Positions 1 through 9,575 are shown, counted from the first letter of the stretch. The stretch: DNA of 64,000 nt from Paraburkholderia phenoliruptrix (GCF_019511605.1 NZ_JAEUAV010000007.1:1-64000); one strand, 5' to 3'. Notes: a model not told the origin generated them from the sequence alone. Made by a program: numbers and translations.

Positions 1-1564
1 CCCCCTCCACCACCCGAAAAAACCCCACCGTCTCATTCAACTGCTGCCCCTGCTCCTCCATCGAGCGCGAAGCCGCCGCCGCCTGTTCCACCAGCGCAGC
101 GTTCTGCTGCGTAACGTTGTCCATCTGCGTGATGGCGAGGTTCACCTGCTCGATGCCGCGGCTCTGCTCGCTTGAGGCCGCCGCGATCTCCGACATGATG
201 TCCGTGACCCGCGCCACCGCGTGCGTGACTTCGGTCATCGTCTTGCCCGCTTCGCCCGCGAGCGACGAGCCGTCGCGGATTCTGTCCACCGAGCTGGCGA
301 TCAGCTCCTTGATCTCCTTCGCCGCGCTCGACGAGCGCTGCGCGAGGCTGCGCACTTCGCTTGCGACCACCGCGAAGCCGCGTCCCTGTTCGCCGGCGCG
401 CGCGGCTTCCACGGCTGCGTTCAGCGCAAGAATGTTGGTCTGAAATGCGATTCCTTCGATGATCCCAGTGATATCCGCGATCTTCGTCGAACTGTCGCTG
501 ATCTCCTGCATGGTGCTCACCACTTGGCCCACCACCGCGCTGCCTTTTTGCGCAACGGACGAAGCGTTCGCGGCCAGCATGCTGCCTTGCTGTGCGTTGT
601 CGGCGTTCTGCTTCACCGTCGACGTGAGCTGCTCCATGCTCGACGCCGTTTCCTGCAGCGAGGCCGCCTGTTGCTCCGTGCGCTGGCTCAGGTCCATATT
701 GCCCGCTGCGATCTCGCGAGCCGCGCCGGCAATGCTGGTGCTCGCGTCGCGCACGCGCCCGACAATGGTCGTCAGACGCTCATTCATCTCGCGCAGCGCG
801 CCAAGCAGTTTGCTGGTTTCATCCTTGCCGTCGATGGTGATGCGCGTGCGCAAGTCGCCTTCCGACACGGTCCGCGCAACGTCTATCGCAACGCTCAACG
901 GTCCGCTCACCGCGCGCGTGATCACAACACACGCAGCCACCGCAAGCGCGACCGCGAACAGCGAAATCGCAATTAGCAGATTGCGCCGGTTCTCGTAATG
1001 CGCCGCGTATTCGGCGATGGTCTCTTCCTGCCGCGCATGCGCGTAGTTCGCATACGCGTCCGTCGCGCGAATCAGTGCCGCGAGTAAAGGGCGGCACTGA
1101 TCGTCCATTTTGACGATTGCCTCGTCGCGCTTGTTGGCGAGCGCGAGATTCACGATATCGGTCGCGACAAGTCCATAAGCGGCCTCCACGCGATCAATCT
1201 CGGCCACCAGGCTGCGGGCCTGGTCGGTCGCGCCAGGGTCCTTGATCATCTCGTTCAGCTTCTTGAGATTCGTTGCGACATCTTCATGGGCGCGCATGAC
1301 CTGCGCCTTTTCGATCTCGAAGTCCTCTGGTTTCACCACGAGTACGAGGTTGCGCGCCGCTATCGCGCGGCGATCCACGGCGGTCCGCACCTGCACCGCC
1401 ATGTCAGCGCGCGCGTTGATGCCGCGCACGAAGTTGGAGAAGCCGTCGGTGGAATCGGCGAGCGACTTCAGCGAGAGTCCCGCAACTGCAACGACGATCA
1501 CGGACAGCATGCCAAAGCCGGCTATCAGCCTGGCTTTGATAGAGAATCGGTTCAGGGCGGCCAT
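1..1564 (-). CDS. Methyl-accepting chemotaxis protein (C-terminus cut by window edge)
   Basis: Transmembrane chemoreceptor that passes ligand binding to CheA/CheW. ATG at 1564; 521 codons are visible and the reading frame runs off the left edge. In order: membrane segment at about residues 12-34, a helical periplasmic domain (four-helix-bundle type) to about 190, a second membrane segment at about 193-214, a HAMP linker, then the cytoplasmic signalling coiled coil. The hairpin tip is unmistakable at about residues 360-395 ([20 protein letters not shown] followed by [11 protein letters not shown]). Q/E-rich methylation helices flank it. The ligand cannot be deduced. A candidate flagellar sigma-28 promoter lies about 160 bp upstream. 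It is divergent from a diguanylate cyclase gene. Confidence 0.95.
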   Translation of the reverse strand, partial: MAALNRFSIKARLIAGFGMLSVIVVAVAGLSLKSLADSTDGFSNFVRGINARADMAVQVRTAVDRRAIAARNLVLVVKPEDFEIEKAQVMRAHEDVATNLKKLNEMIKDPGATDQARSLVAEIDRVEAAYGLVATDIVNLALANKRDEAIVKMDDQCRPLLAALIRATDAYANYAHARQEETIAEYAAHYENRRNLLIAISLFAVALAVAACVVITRAVSGPLSVAIDVARTVSEGDLRTRITIDGKDETSKLLGALREMNERLTTIVGRVRDASTSIAGAAREIAAGNMDLSQRTEQQAASLQETASSMEQLTSTVKQNADNAQQGSMLAANASSVAQKGSAVVGQVVSTMQEISDSSTKIADITGIIEGIAFQTNILALNAAVEAARAGEQGRGFAVVASEVRSLAQRSSSAAKEIKELIASSVDRIRDGSSLAGEAGKTMTEVTHAVARVTDIMSEIAAASSEQSRGIEQVNLAITQMDNVTQQNAALVEQAAAASRSMEEQGQQLNETVGFFRVVEG

Positions 1565-2085
1565 ATCTATTTTTTTCTCCAGGAACGAAGCGGATGCTTC
1601 GCGATGGACTCTCAGGTCCGGGAATGGGAGCGTCTATGTGGCTGCCCAACAGCGGGTCGGCCCCGCGCGGTGTTGCCGCTATGCACAGCTCGGTACGGGC
1701 ACGAAAAGCGGCATCCCATCTATGGGTTATCGGGCAAACGCGAGCGGGACTTGAGCAAAACCGGGTAATCCACTAAAAAGCTTGCATGAGGTGAAGGCTG
1801 TACAGGCGAATCGCGGTTCTACCGCCACGATTTGCGTTTGCCGCGGCAAGCCGCACGCGTCCGCTCAGGCCATGAGGTGGTGACTCGATAGCGCCGCAGC
1901 ATGACGAGTCATCATGGTTGCGTTGTCAACGTTTCCAGCCGGCGCGCAAAGCAGCAAAGACCCGTCTGTTCCACGATTTGGGCGGGCGCCGGCTCTGGTA
2001 CCCTACGGCTTGAATTGACGCGCCGCTTTGGAGGCGCTTTCTCCCTTCCGCGCGTCAAGGCCGCGCCTGCCCGAACCCGACATAA
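1565..2085. other. Divergent intergenic region, no gene seen
   Basis: This is the upstream region shared by the leftward chemoreceptor gene and the rightward diguanylate cyclase gene. Apart from the candidate FliA promoter (1727-1754) I see no convincing gene; short reading frames here lack ribosome sites and recognisable protein sequence. Confidence 0.6.
1727..1754 (-). promoter_or_regulatory. Candidate sigma-28 (FliA) promoter of the chemoreceptor gene
   Basis: Read leftward, TCAAGTCC is followed 12 bp later by CCCGATAA. The enterobacterial FliA consensus is TAAAGTTT, 11 bp, GCCGATAA, so the -10 matches 7 of 8 and the -35 matches partly with a spacer one base long. It lies 163 bp upstream of the chemoreceptor ATG, and chemoreceptors are typical FliA targets. 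This is inference from similarity only. Confidence 0.45.
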
Positions 2086-3597
2086 ATGGTCACGCGTCGT
2101 CCGAACTTCATTATTGCGATCAGTGGCGTGCTGGCCAGCGCAATTCTCGCCATCGCAGTCTGGGTCCTCGCGCAAATGCACGACGACGCACTGCGCCGCG
2201 CGCAAGACTCCGTCTTCAATGTTTCGCTACTGATAGAGCGCGACGTGTCGCGCAATCTCGAGATCTACGATCTGTCGATCCGTACGGTGATCCAGGGCTT
2301 GAAGCAGCCGGGCGTGGCGCAACTGGACCCCGCGCTGCGGCAGATGGTGCTGTTCGACGGCTCGGCGACCGCGAAAGACATGGGTTCGATCCTCGTGATC
2401 GACGAGACCGGCTATATCAAGTTCGATTCGCAGTCCGTGCCGCCGCGCCACGTCTATCTCGGCGATCGCGACTATTTCAAGGTTCATCGCGATTCGCCCA
2501 ATGTCGGGCTCTACGTCAGTCACCCGTTCATGCCGCGCACGACCGGTGCCGACATGAGCATTGGCCTGAGCCGGCGCATTACCAAGGCGGACGGCAGTTT
2601 CGGCGGCGTGGTGGTGGGCACCCTGCGCCTGAAATATTTCCGGCGTCTGTTTGAGGGGATGAACCTCGGCGCGGGCGGATCGATGGCGCTGATGTTGAGC
2701 GACGGCACGATGTTGATGCGCCGTCCGTACGATCCGAAGACCATCGGCATCAACCTGACGGGCACGGCCAACTATTCGCGCTTCGTCGAGCAGCCGAGCG
2801 GCGACTTCTTCGGCACGGCGGCAATCGACGGCGTCGAGCGCTGGTATGCGTTCCGCCATATCGACATGTATCCGCTGATTCTCGACGTGGCGCTTTCCAC
2901 GCGCGACATCTATGTGGGCTGGCGGCGGCGGGCGTGGATCATCGGCCCGCTGATCGGCGCGCTCGACCTCACGCTGATCGCGCTGGCCGTGCTGTTCGCC
3001 CAACAGATGCGGGGCCGTCTGCTCGCGGAAGAAGAGTTGCGCGTGCTCGCGCGCACGGACGGCCTGACGGGCGTGGACAATCGCCGCACCTTTGAGCACG
3101 CATTGGAGAGCGAATGTCGGCGCGTGCAGCGCCACGGCGGGCCGCTCTCCCTGTTGCTGATCGACGTGGACAATTTCAAGGGCTTTAACGACCTGTACGG
3201 CCACTCGGCCGGCGACGACGCGTTGATCACGGTGGCGCGATGTATCGTGCGCAACGTGCAGCGCTCGGGCGACACGATGGCGCGCTACGGTGGCGAGGAG
3301 TTTGCCGTCCTGCTGCCCGACACCGACCAGGACGGCGCACGCGCGCTGGCCGAGACGATTCGCGCATCCGTGGAAGCGCTCGCGCTCAGCCACGTGGCCA
3401 GCTCACACCATGTATTGACCGTGAGTATCGGCGTGGCGACCATGCGCGGCGAGGCGCTCACGCCTAGCCGCCGGCTGGTCGACGCGGCCGACCAGGCCCT
3501 CTATGCCGCGAAAGATGCCGGCCGTAACCGCGTGTTCACCTCCGGCGCCAGCACGCCTGCGGGGCGTGACAGCGGCATGGTCGTCGTGAGCAGGTAA
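2086..3597 (+). CDS. Membrane-anchored diguanylate cyclase (Cache-like sensor + GGDEF)
   Basis: Predicted to make cyclic di-GMP from two GTP. 503 aa. Residues about 8-28 form a membrane anchor. Residues about 30-280 are a large extracytoplasmic region of double-Cache (PDC) type, followed by a second membrane segment at about 284-306. The GGDEF domain occupies about 330-490. The active-site loop is intact: G402 G403 E404 E405 F406. Exactly five residues before it lies R393-S394-G395-D396, the RxxD inhibitory site that binds c-di-GMP, so product feedback is likely. The ligand of the sensor is unknown. ATG at 2086 has only a weak ribosome site. It is divergent from the chemoreceptor. Confidence 0.93.
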   Translation: MVTRRPNFIIAISGVLASAILAIAVWVLAQMHDDALRRAQDSVFNVSLLIERDVSRNLEIYDLSIRTVIQGLKQPGVAQLDPALRQMVLFDGSATAKDMGSILVIDETGYIKFDSQSVPPRHVYLGDRDYFKVHRDSPNVGLYVSHPFMPRTTGADMSIGLSRRITKADGSFGGVVVGTLRLKYFRRLFEGMNLGAGGSMALMLSDGTMLMRRPYDPKTIGINLTGTANYSRFVEQPSGDFFGTAAIDGVERWYAFRHIDMYPLILDVALSTRDIYVGWRRRAWIIGPLIGALDLTLIALAVLFAQQMRGRLLAEEELRVLARTDGLTGVDNRRTFEHALESECRRVQRHGGPLSLLLIDVDNFKGFNDLYGHSAGDDALITVARCIVRNVQRSGDTMARYGGEEFAVLLPDTDQDGARALAETIRASVEALALSHVASSHHVLTVSIGVATMRGEALTPSRRLVDAADQALYAAKDAGRNRVFTSGASTPAGRDSGMVVVSR

Positions 3598-3625
3598 CTC
3601 CCGCTAATTTCACCCGGATAATATC

Positions 3626-3653
3626 TTGCGCATCAATTTAATCCGGGTATAAT
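3626..3653 (+). promoter_or_regulatory. Probable sigma-70 promoter of the DUF2239 gene
   Basis: TTGCGC (3626-3631), a 16-bp spacer, then a perfect TATAAT (3648-3653), 29 bp before the GTG start at 3682. Two similar elements, CCGGATAATAT and CCGGGTATAAT, lie about 30 bp apart as an imperfect direct repeat overlapping this promoter, which could mark a regulator site. Confidence 0.6.
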
Positions 3654-3681
3654 TCGACAACTTCTTGAACCGGAGTTTGTC

Positions 3682-4314
3682 GTGACTACGCATCCCCGCA
3701 CCTGCAGTGCCTTTGAAGGTCATCGTCTGATCGCGTCCGGCGAGCTTGCGCCAGTGGCTCTCGCCGTGAAGCAAGTGCTCGAACGCGGCGAGCAGGCACC
3801 CGTCCTCGTTTTCGACGACACCACCGCGGCTCCTGTCGAATTCGATCTGCGTGGCACCGCGCAGGAGATCCTTGCGCGCCTGAATTCCGCGCAAACCGAA
3901 TCAAGCCGTGACACAAGCAACGAAGCGCAAGCCGCCGATGCATCCGACGCCGCCGTCGCGCCACGCGGTCGCGGACGGCCGAAGCTCGGGGTGGTCGCGC
4001 GCGAGGTGACGCTGCTGCCGCGTCATTGGGACTGGTTGAACGCACAGCCAGGCGGCGCGTCGGTGGCGCTGCGCAAGCTCGTTGAGACGGCGCGCGCGGC
4101 GGGCGAGCATCACGACCGCAAACGCGCGGCGCAGGAGGCCGTGTATCGCTTCATGACGGCGCTGGCCGGCAATCTGCCCGATTACGAGGAAGCGACCCGC
4201 GCGCTGTATGCAGGAGACAGGCCGCGCTTCGAAGAGAAGATCGCGCAATGGCCGGAAGACGTGCGCGCCTACACGGCACGGCTCGCAGCAAACGCGTTCA
4301 CCGCGCACAACTGA
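3682..4314 (+). CDS. DUF2239 family protein with AT-hook-like motif
   Basis: 210-aa cytoplasmic protein of unknown function that I assign to DUF2239 from its N-terminal FEGHRLIASG-type start and the overall pattern. The start is GTG at 3682, 29 bp after a good TATAAT box. Between the N-terminal part (about 1-70) and the helical C-terminal part (about 105-205) lies an Ala-rich linker ending in RGRGRPKLG (about residues 94-102), which matches the GRP core of an AT-hook DNA-binding motif. This suggests nucleic-acid binding, but that is inference. It appears to be a single-gene unit. Confidence 0.75.
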   Translation: MTTHPRTCSAFEGHRLIASGELAPVALAVKQVLERGEQAPVLVFDDTTAAPVEFDLRGTAQEILARLNSAQTESSRDTSNEAQAADASDAAVAPRGRGRPKLGVVAREVTLLPRHWDWLNAQPGGASVALRKLVETARAAGEHHDRKRAAQEAVYRFMTALAGNLPDYEEATRALYAGDRPRFEEKIAQWPEDVRAYTARLAANAFTAHN

Positions 4315-4760
4315 ATCGCGGCGCGGCCGGCCCAAGATGTTAGGCCCGAGCACCGCGGCACCCAGCGCGAGGGCGAAAAAAAACCGCTCACACTCGGCGA
4401 GCGTGAGCGGGAAGTCGGAGAGTTACAACAACATCGCATGCGCTGCCTGAGGTCAGCGCAGCGGGAGAAGTCTAAGAGGCGAATCTCTGGTCTCCTATCG
4501 GACGAATCTCAAAGCTGGGTCACGAGGCGGGCCGCGCGACGACGTTAACCGCGAAGCGAGCTCGACCGTCAGACGCCGGAACGCACCCACAATCAGGCCG
4601 GCGCGCGGCGCCTCCCGCCGCGCTCCAGCCAGCACTCACGCGATTCTGCTCGCGCTTGCCACCTCCAATCGCACTCCGTACACTCGCGCGTGATTGCGTC
4701 GGGCGCTGCTTTTGCGCGCCGTCGTCCAGGAAAAACGCCGAATAGAGGAGAACCCCCGCG
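4315..4760. other. Intergenic region with possible leftward small RNA
   Basis: 446 bp between the DUF2239 gene and the permease, both rightward. No protein gene is convincing. It holds a strong terminator that works only leftward (4376-4410), although no leftward protein gene lies upstream of it, plus a second inverted repeat around 4440-4462 (CGCTGC and GCAGCG arms). Together these suggest a leftward non-coding transcript of roughly 100-150 nt. I found no clear sigma-70 promoter for it. Confidence 0.4.
4376..4410 (-). terminator. Orphan leftward Rho-independent terminator
   Basis: Arms CCGCTCAC (4384-4391) and GTGAGCGG (4403-4410) pair perfectly. An eight-A run (4376-4383) becomes the U tract when read on the minus strand. 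The plus-strand side has no T run, so it ends leftward transcription only. No leftward gene is visible upstream of it. Confidence 0.75.
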
Positions 4761-6068
4761 ATGGCCGATTCATATTTCCCGCGCTGGCGCGTGCAGCCAG
4801 ACGCCGTCGAGGGGCGCATCGTCGGTACCGACGAACGCCTCGCCTGGCCGCAGATGTTCGCGATGGGCATTCAGCACGTCGTCGCGATGTTCGGCTCGAC
4901 GGTGCTCGCGCCGTTGCTGATGGGCTTCGATCCCAATCTGTGCATCTTCATGTCGGGCATCGGCACGCTGTTGTTCTTCGTGCTGGTGGGCGGCCGGGTG
5001 CCGAGCTATCTGGGCTCGAGCTTCGCGTTCATCGGTCTTGTGATCGCGGTCACCGGCTACGGCGGCCACGGCCCGAATATGAACATTCCGGTTGCGTTGG
5101 GCGGCATCATCGCGTGCGGCGTGGTGTACGCGATCATCGGGGTGATCGTGTCGGCGGTCGGCACGCGCTGGATCGAAACGCTGATGCCGCCGGTCGTGAC
5201 CGGCGCGATTGTCTGCGTGATCGGTCTGAACCTCGCGCCCATTGCGGTGCGCGGCGTGAGCGGCAGCAACTTCGATTCATGGATGGCGCTCGTCACCGTG
5301 CTGTGTGTCGGCGCAGTCGCGGTGTTCGCGCACGGTATGTTACAGCGTCTGTTGATTCTGGTCGGCCTGCTGATGGCGTATGCGATCTATGCAATCGTGA
5401 CCAACGGCCTCGGCATGGGCAAGCCGATCGACTTTTCGATCGTGGCAAATGCCGCGTGGTTCGGCATGCCGCACTTCACCGCGCCGGTGTTCAACGCGCA
5501 GGCCATGACGCTGCTCGCGCCGATCGCGGTGATTCTCGTCGCCGAAAACCTTGGGCATATCAAGGCAGTGAGTGCGATGACGGGGCAGAACCTCGACCGC
5601 TACATCGGCCGCGCATTTCTCGGCGACGGACTCGCGACAGTGGTGTCCGGCTTCGCGGGCGGCACGGGCGTGACGACCTACGCGGAGAACATCGGCGTGA
5701 TGGCGGTCACCAAAATCTATTCGACACTGGTGTTCGTGATCGCCGCATTGATCGCGCTCGTGCTGGGCTTTTCGCCGAAGTTCGGCGCGGTGATCCAGAC
5801 TATTCCGGGGCCGGTGCTGGGCGGCGTTTCAATCGTCGTCTTCGGGCTGATCGCGGTTACGGGCGCGCGCATCTGGGTCGTCAACAAAGTGGATTTCTCG
5901 GACAACCGCAATCTGATCGTGGCCGCGGTCACGCTCGTGCTGGGCGCCGGCGACTTCTCGCTGAAACTCGGCGGCTTCGGTCTTGGCGGCATCGGCACCG
6001 CGACTTTCGGTGCGATCATTCTTTACGCGCTTTTGCGAAGAAAGCCGGCGCAAGGGCCGGTGGCCTGA
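4761..6068 (+). CDS. Uracil/pyrimidine permease, NCS2 family, RutG-like
   Basis: Inner-membrane nucleobase:cation symporter of the nucleobase-ascorbate (NCS2) family. 435 aa with about 14 hydrophobic segments. From memory the protein closely follows RutG of the E. coli pyrimidine-degradation operon through its whole length. Shared stretches include DERL..PQ, MSGIGTLLFF, GGRVPSYLGSS, VILVAENLGHIKAV and GVTTYAENIGVMAVTK. The conserved AENLGH glutamate belongs to the substrate-binding region. A GAGGAG ribosome site precedes the ATG. No rutA-F genes are nearby, so it may serve plain uracil salvage; uracil/xanthine specificity cannot be fixed from sequence. Confidence 0.9.
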   Translation: MADSYFPRWRVQPDAVEGRIVGTDERLAWPQMFAMGIQHVVAMFGSTVLAPLLMGFDPNLCIFMSGIGTLLFFVLVGGRVPSYLGSSFAFIGLVIAVTGYGGHGPNMNIPVALGGIIACGVVYAIIGVIVSAVGTRWIETLMPPVVTGAIVCVIGLNLAPIAVRGVSGSNFDSWMALVTVLCVGAVAVFAHGMLQRLLILVGLLMAYAIYAIVTNGLGMGKPIDFSIVANAAWFGMPHFTAPVFNAQAMTLLAPIAVILVAENLGHIKAVSAMTGQNLDRYIGRAFLGDGLATVVSGFAGGTGVTTYAENIGVMAVTKIYSTLVFVIAALIALVLGFSPKFGAVIQTIPGPVLGGVSIVVFGLIAVTGARIWVVNKVDFSDNRNLIVAAVTLVLGAGDFSLKLGGFGLGGIGTATFGAIILYALLRRKPAQGPVA

Positions 6069-6134
6069 TTCTTCGCGCCGCGACGGCGCGCGTTTGGAAT
6101 GAGCGCCGTCACCGCCAGCGCGTTTGAACCGGCG

Positions 6135-7784
6135 TTACTTTTTGCGCGCGGTCAGCGCCGACTCCGCCAGATCCACTTCGTTCATGAGCTTGTTGAACGT
6201 CTCGTCGTTGATGGCTCCACTGCTGCGCAGTCTAAGCAGCACCTGACGCTCGGCGCGCATCGCGGAAATTTTCATGCGAAATTCCAGCGCGTCGGCGCGC
6301 CGCGCCATCTCGCGCGGCTCCTGATCTTCGCCAAGCGCGGTTAGCCGGCGGCGATAAATATCCATGACCCGGGCGGTGACGTCGGCGGCGTACGCAGAGG
6401 CGGATTCATCCAGATTCGCGCACGCCTTGTCGTGCACGTCGTCCACAGCGCGGATCGCCGCCTGGGCCGCCATGGTACGCGCCAGCACTTCTTCCGCCGC
6501 GTGCGGGTCCTTGCCGCGGCGCCATCCGCGCAACAGCAACGGCAGCGCTATAACGCCTATCACGAGCGAGAGCAGAATCACGCCGGACGCAATGAAGATC
6601 GCGAGATCGCGTCCAGGCAATTCGGCGCCGCCGGGCAAGGTTTCGGGCAGGGACAACACGCCCGCGAGCGTCACCGCGCCGCGCACGCCGGCAACAGTAG
6701 TCACCGCCACCGTGCGCAGGCCGGGCACGGCGTTCACGACGCCATGCCGCACCGCGCCGCGGCTTGCGAACCAGCGCAGCAACCAGACCCACACGAAGCG
6801 CAGCGCATACAGCGCCGCCCCAACGGCCGCGATGTAGCCGATCAGCCGCCACACTTGCGCGTCGCTGGTGTGATGCGCTTCGAGCAGCGCGCGGCCAAGA
6901 ATGTGCGGAAACTGCAAGCCCAGCAGAATGAACACCATGCCGTTGAAAACGAACTCGATCATCATCCACGTATTGCTTGCCCGCAGGCGCGAAGCGACAG
7001 GTCCGGATGTCGCGAGTGTGGTGTAGTTCATCATCATGCCGGCCGCGACTGCCGCGAGAATTCCCGAGAGTTCGAAGCGCTCGGCAATCAGATAGGCGGC
7101 GAACGGAATCAGCAATGTCATGACGACGCCGGGCGCAGGGTCGCCTTCTTCAGCAAGATTGAGAAAGCGCACCGACACGAAGCTGAACAGCCAGCTCACC
7201 GCCGCGCCCGTTGCCAGCCCGCCGGCCGCGATGATCACGAAGCTGATCGACGCGTCGCGCAGCGAAAACACGCCGGTCAACGCGGCGGCAATTGCGAACT
7301 TGAGCGCGACGAGGCCCGAGGCGTCGTTCATCAACGCTTCGCCTTCCAGAATGTGCATTAGCCTGCCCGGCACCTTGCCCTTGCCGGCGATGCCGGAGAG
7401 CGCCACCGCATCGGTTGGCGACAACACGGCGGCGAGGGCGAACGCGACCGGTAGCGGCATGGTGGGCACGAGCGCGTGCACGAAGTACCCAACCGCGAGC
7501 ACCGTCATGAACACGAGGCCGAGCGCGAGCATCAGGATCGAGCGCCGCGCCATGAAAAATTCGCGTTTCGGGATGCGCCATCCGTCGGCAAAGAGCAGCG
7601 GCGGAATGAACAGCAACATGAAGATTTCCGGATCGAACGTGACGTGCAGGCCGAGCTTCGGCCATGCGAGCATCGCGCCCATGGCGATCTGCACCAGCGG
7701 CAAGGGCAAGGGCAGCAAGCGCGTCACGACCCCCGAGGCCGCCACGGCAAGCATGAGGATCAATACGGTAAAGACGATTTCCAT
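6135..7784 (-). CDS. Na+/H+ antiporter, CPA1 family
   Basis: Inner-membrane cation/proton antiporter of the CPA1 (NhaP/YjcE) type. 549 aa from the ATG at 7784; an upstream in-frame extension to 7946 is rejected because it is basic and non-hydrophobic, whereas MEIVFTVLILMLAV starts a normal first membrane segment. About 12 hydrophobic segments fill residues 1-420. Conserved family signatures include PPLLFADGW, LSPTDAVAL and EGEALMNDASGLV (acidic transport residues). A soluble tail of about 120 residues ends in a helical MKISAMRAERQVLLRLRSSG segment. It is convergent with the permease. Likely role: pH and Na+ homeostasis. Confidence 0.9.
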   Translation of the reverse strand: MEIVFTVLILMLAVAASGVVTRLLPLPLPLVQIAMGAMLAWPKLGLHVTFDPEIFMLLFIPPLLFADGWRIPKREFFMARRSILMLALGLVFMTVLAVGYFVHALVPTMPLPVAFALAAVLSPTDAVALSGIAGKGKVPGRLMHILEGEALMNDASGLVALKFAIAAALTGVFSLRDASISFVIIAAGGLATGAAVSWLFSFVSVRFLNLAEEGDPAPGVVMTLLIPFAAYLIAERFELSGILAAVAAGMMMNYTTLATSGPVASRLRASNTWMMIEFVFNGMVFILLGLQFPHILGRALLEAHHTSDAQVWRLIGYIAAVGAALYALRFVWVWLLRWFASRGAVRHGVVNAVPGLRTVAVTTVAGVRGAVTLAGVLSLPETLPGGAELPGRDLAIFIASGVILLSLVIGVIALPLLLRGWRRGKDPHAAEEVLARTMAAQAAIRAVDDVHDKACANLDESASAYAADVTARVMDIYRRRLTALGEDQEPREMARRADALEFRMKISAMRAERQVLLRLRSSGAINDETFNKLMNEVDLAESALTARKK

Positions 7785-8262
7785 CGGTACAGGACTTGTT
7801 GCGGATGGCGACGATCCGCCCAGGATTGCGCCGGGCAGAACGGAGCGGGGTGTGACGCGCTCCGGCGTGAGTAGCCCGAAACATGAATAACGAAGACGAA
7901 GCCGGGCAGCGAAGCTGCAACTAAAGCGCGCAGGCAACTGATGCAACTGACGCCCACAGTGCAGACCGCGAGTTTAGCTTGGGAAACGCGCGGCGTGCAG
8001 TGAAGCCGCCGCGCGAGTCGCATGAGAGCGGAGCGCCGGAAGCCGAGGCGCCCACTGCACCCTCGCGGTGCGCGCACGCCCACCGGTGGCGCACGCGCCG
8101 TATCCCCGGTGCACTCTTTCACGCGAGCTACATCGCTATGTGCGCAAGCGTGCGCATGGAGCTTGCTTAAGCCATACCGATGACGCACATTTTGGAGCAT
8201 TGGCGCCGTGGGCCGTTCGCATCCGCGTACGGACCGGCCCGGCTCTCGCGTGAGAGGATTGC
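7785..8262. other. Divergent intergenic region, nothing specific seen
   Basis: 478 bp between the leftward antiporter and the rightward EAL gene. It must hold both promoters, but I cannot point to a confident box, RNA or repeat. Open frames here are short and out of character for coding sequence. Confidence 0.5.
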
Positions 8263-9540
8263 ATGACGATTGCGCAACAGGAAAGAACGGCCACCGCGCC
8301 TCACGGCTTCGAGGTCGAAATGACGTCGGGTCTCGAACGTTTTTCGGTGCAGCACGGCGAGCTGACGCTGACGAGCGTATTTCAACCTATCTTCAGCCTG
8401 TCGCACATGCGGGCTGTCGGTTATGAAGGACTGCTGCGCGCGCACGACATGCTCGACCGGCCGGTGTCGCCGCTCGACGTATTCGGCGAGGCGGCGCGCG
8501 TGGGCGACGTCCTGCACCTGGACCGGCTCGCGCAGACGCTGCATCTGGAAAACTTCAAGGTGCTCGGCGCCGAGCGCGAGTGGCTGTTTCTCAACGTGCA
8601 TCCGGGCGCGCTGACCGATCCGTATCTGTCCGCCGCGTTGCTCGCCACGCTCAAGCGCCTCGGCTTGCCGCCGCGGCGCATCGTGCTGGAGGTGCTCGAG
8701 CACCGCGCGGAAGACCTCGAGCGTCTCGCGGATGCCGTGCGCCAATTCCGCGAGCGGGGCTTTCTGATCGCGCTCGACGACTTCGGCGCCGGACACTCGA
8801 ACGTCGAGCGCATCTGGCAACTGAATCCGGATATCGTCAAGCTCGACCGCATCATGCTGTCGCACGCCGCGCATCGCGCCGACATGGCGACGATTCTCCC
8901 AGGCCTCGTCGCGTTGCTGCACGAGGCTGGCAAGCTGGTGCTGATAGAAGGCGTGGAAACCGAGCATGAAGCGCAGATGGCGCTCGCCTGCAACGCCGAC
9001 TTCGTGCAGGGCTTTTTCTTTGGCCGCCCGAGTCCGGGCGCGGCGGACGCGACTCATGCGGCCACCTGCATCGGTGAACTCACCGAGCGGTATCGCGACC
9101 AGACCGAAGCGCGCGAGCGTCGCAACGCAAGCCGCCTCGCGCCGTATCTGCGTGCGTTCGAACGCGCGGCCGAGCGGCTTGCCGCTGGCGAACCGCTCGA
9201 CGAAGTCTGCTGGAATTTTCTCGCGCTCGATCACGCCGCGCGCTGCTTTCTGCTCGATTCGAAAGGGCGGCAAGCCGGCCGCAACGTCGTGCTGCGCGCC
9301 GACCGCGCGGCGCACGAAACGCGCTTCTTGCCGCTGGCGGACGCACAAGGCGCGAACTGGCTGCGCCGCCCGTACTTTCGCGATGCAATCAGCGCGCCCG
9401 AGCGCGTGCACGTGACGCGCCCGTATCTGTCGATCAACGAGGCGCTGCCGTGCGTGACGTTGTCGGTCGCCACGCGCGTCGGCGAGAAGACCTGCGTGCT
9501 ATGCGGCGATATCGACTGGGTGGACGACGAGGGCATCTGA
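8263..9540 (+). CDS. c-di-GMP phosphodiesterase (EAL) with YkuI-like C-terminal sensor
   Basis: Predicted to hydrolyse c-di-GMP to pGpG in the cytoplasm. 425 aa, no membrane segment. The EAL domain (about 35-265) keeps its catalytic set: ExLxR as E55-G-L57-L-R59, the Asn of FLNVHP, the Glu of LEVLEHR, LDDFGAGHSN, the Lys of IVKLDR, the Glu of EGVE, and QGFFFGRP. It is therefore likely active. Residues about 270-425 resemble the PAS/Cache-like C-terminal domain of Bacillus YkuI (RCFLLDSKGRQ..., RPYFRDAI..., RPYLS). This type probably binds a small ligand and regulates the EAL domain. cutC starts 35 bp downstream and may be cotranscribed. Confidence 0.9.
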   Translation: MTIAQQERTATAPHGFEVEMTSGLERFSVQHGELTLTSVFQPIFSLSHMRAVGYEGLLRAHDMLDRPVSPLDVFGEAARVGDVLHLDRLAQTLHLENFKVLGAEREWLFLNVHPGALTDPYLSAALLATLKRLGLPPRRIVLEVLEHRAEDLERLADAVRQFRERGFLIALDDFGAGHSNVERIWQLNPDIVKLDRIMLSHAAHRADMATILPGLVALLHEAGKLVLIEGVETEHEAQMALACNADFVQGFFFGRPSPGAADATHAATCIGELTERYRDQTEARERRNASRLAPYLRAFERAAERLAAGEPLDEVCWNFLALDHAARCFLLDSKGRQAGRNVVLRADRAAHETRFLPLADAQGANWLRRPYFRDAISAPERVHVTRPYLSINEALPCVTLSVATRVGEKTCVLCGDIDWVDDEGI

Positions 9541-9575
9541 GATCATGTCGTTTTTAACGACGCCCCGTTGCGCTT

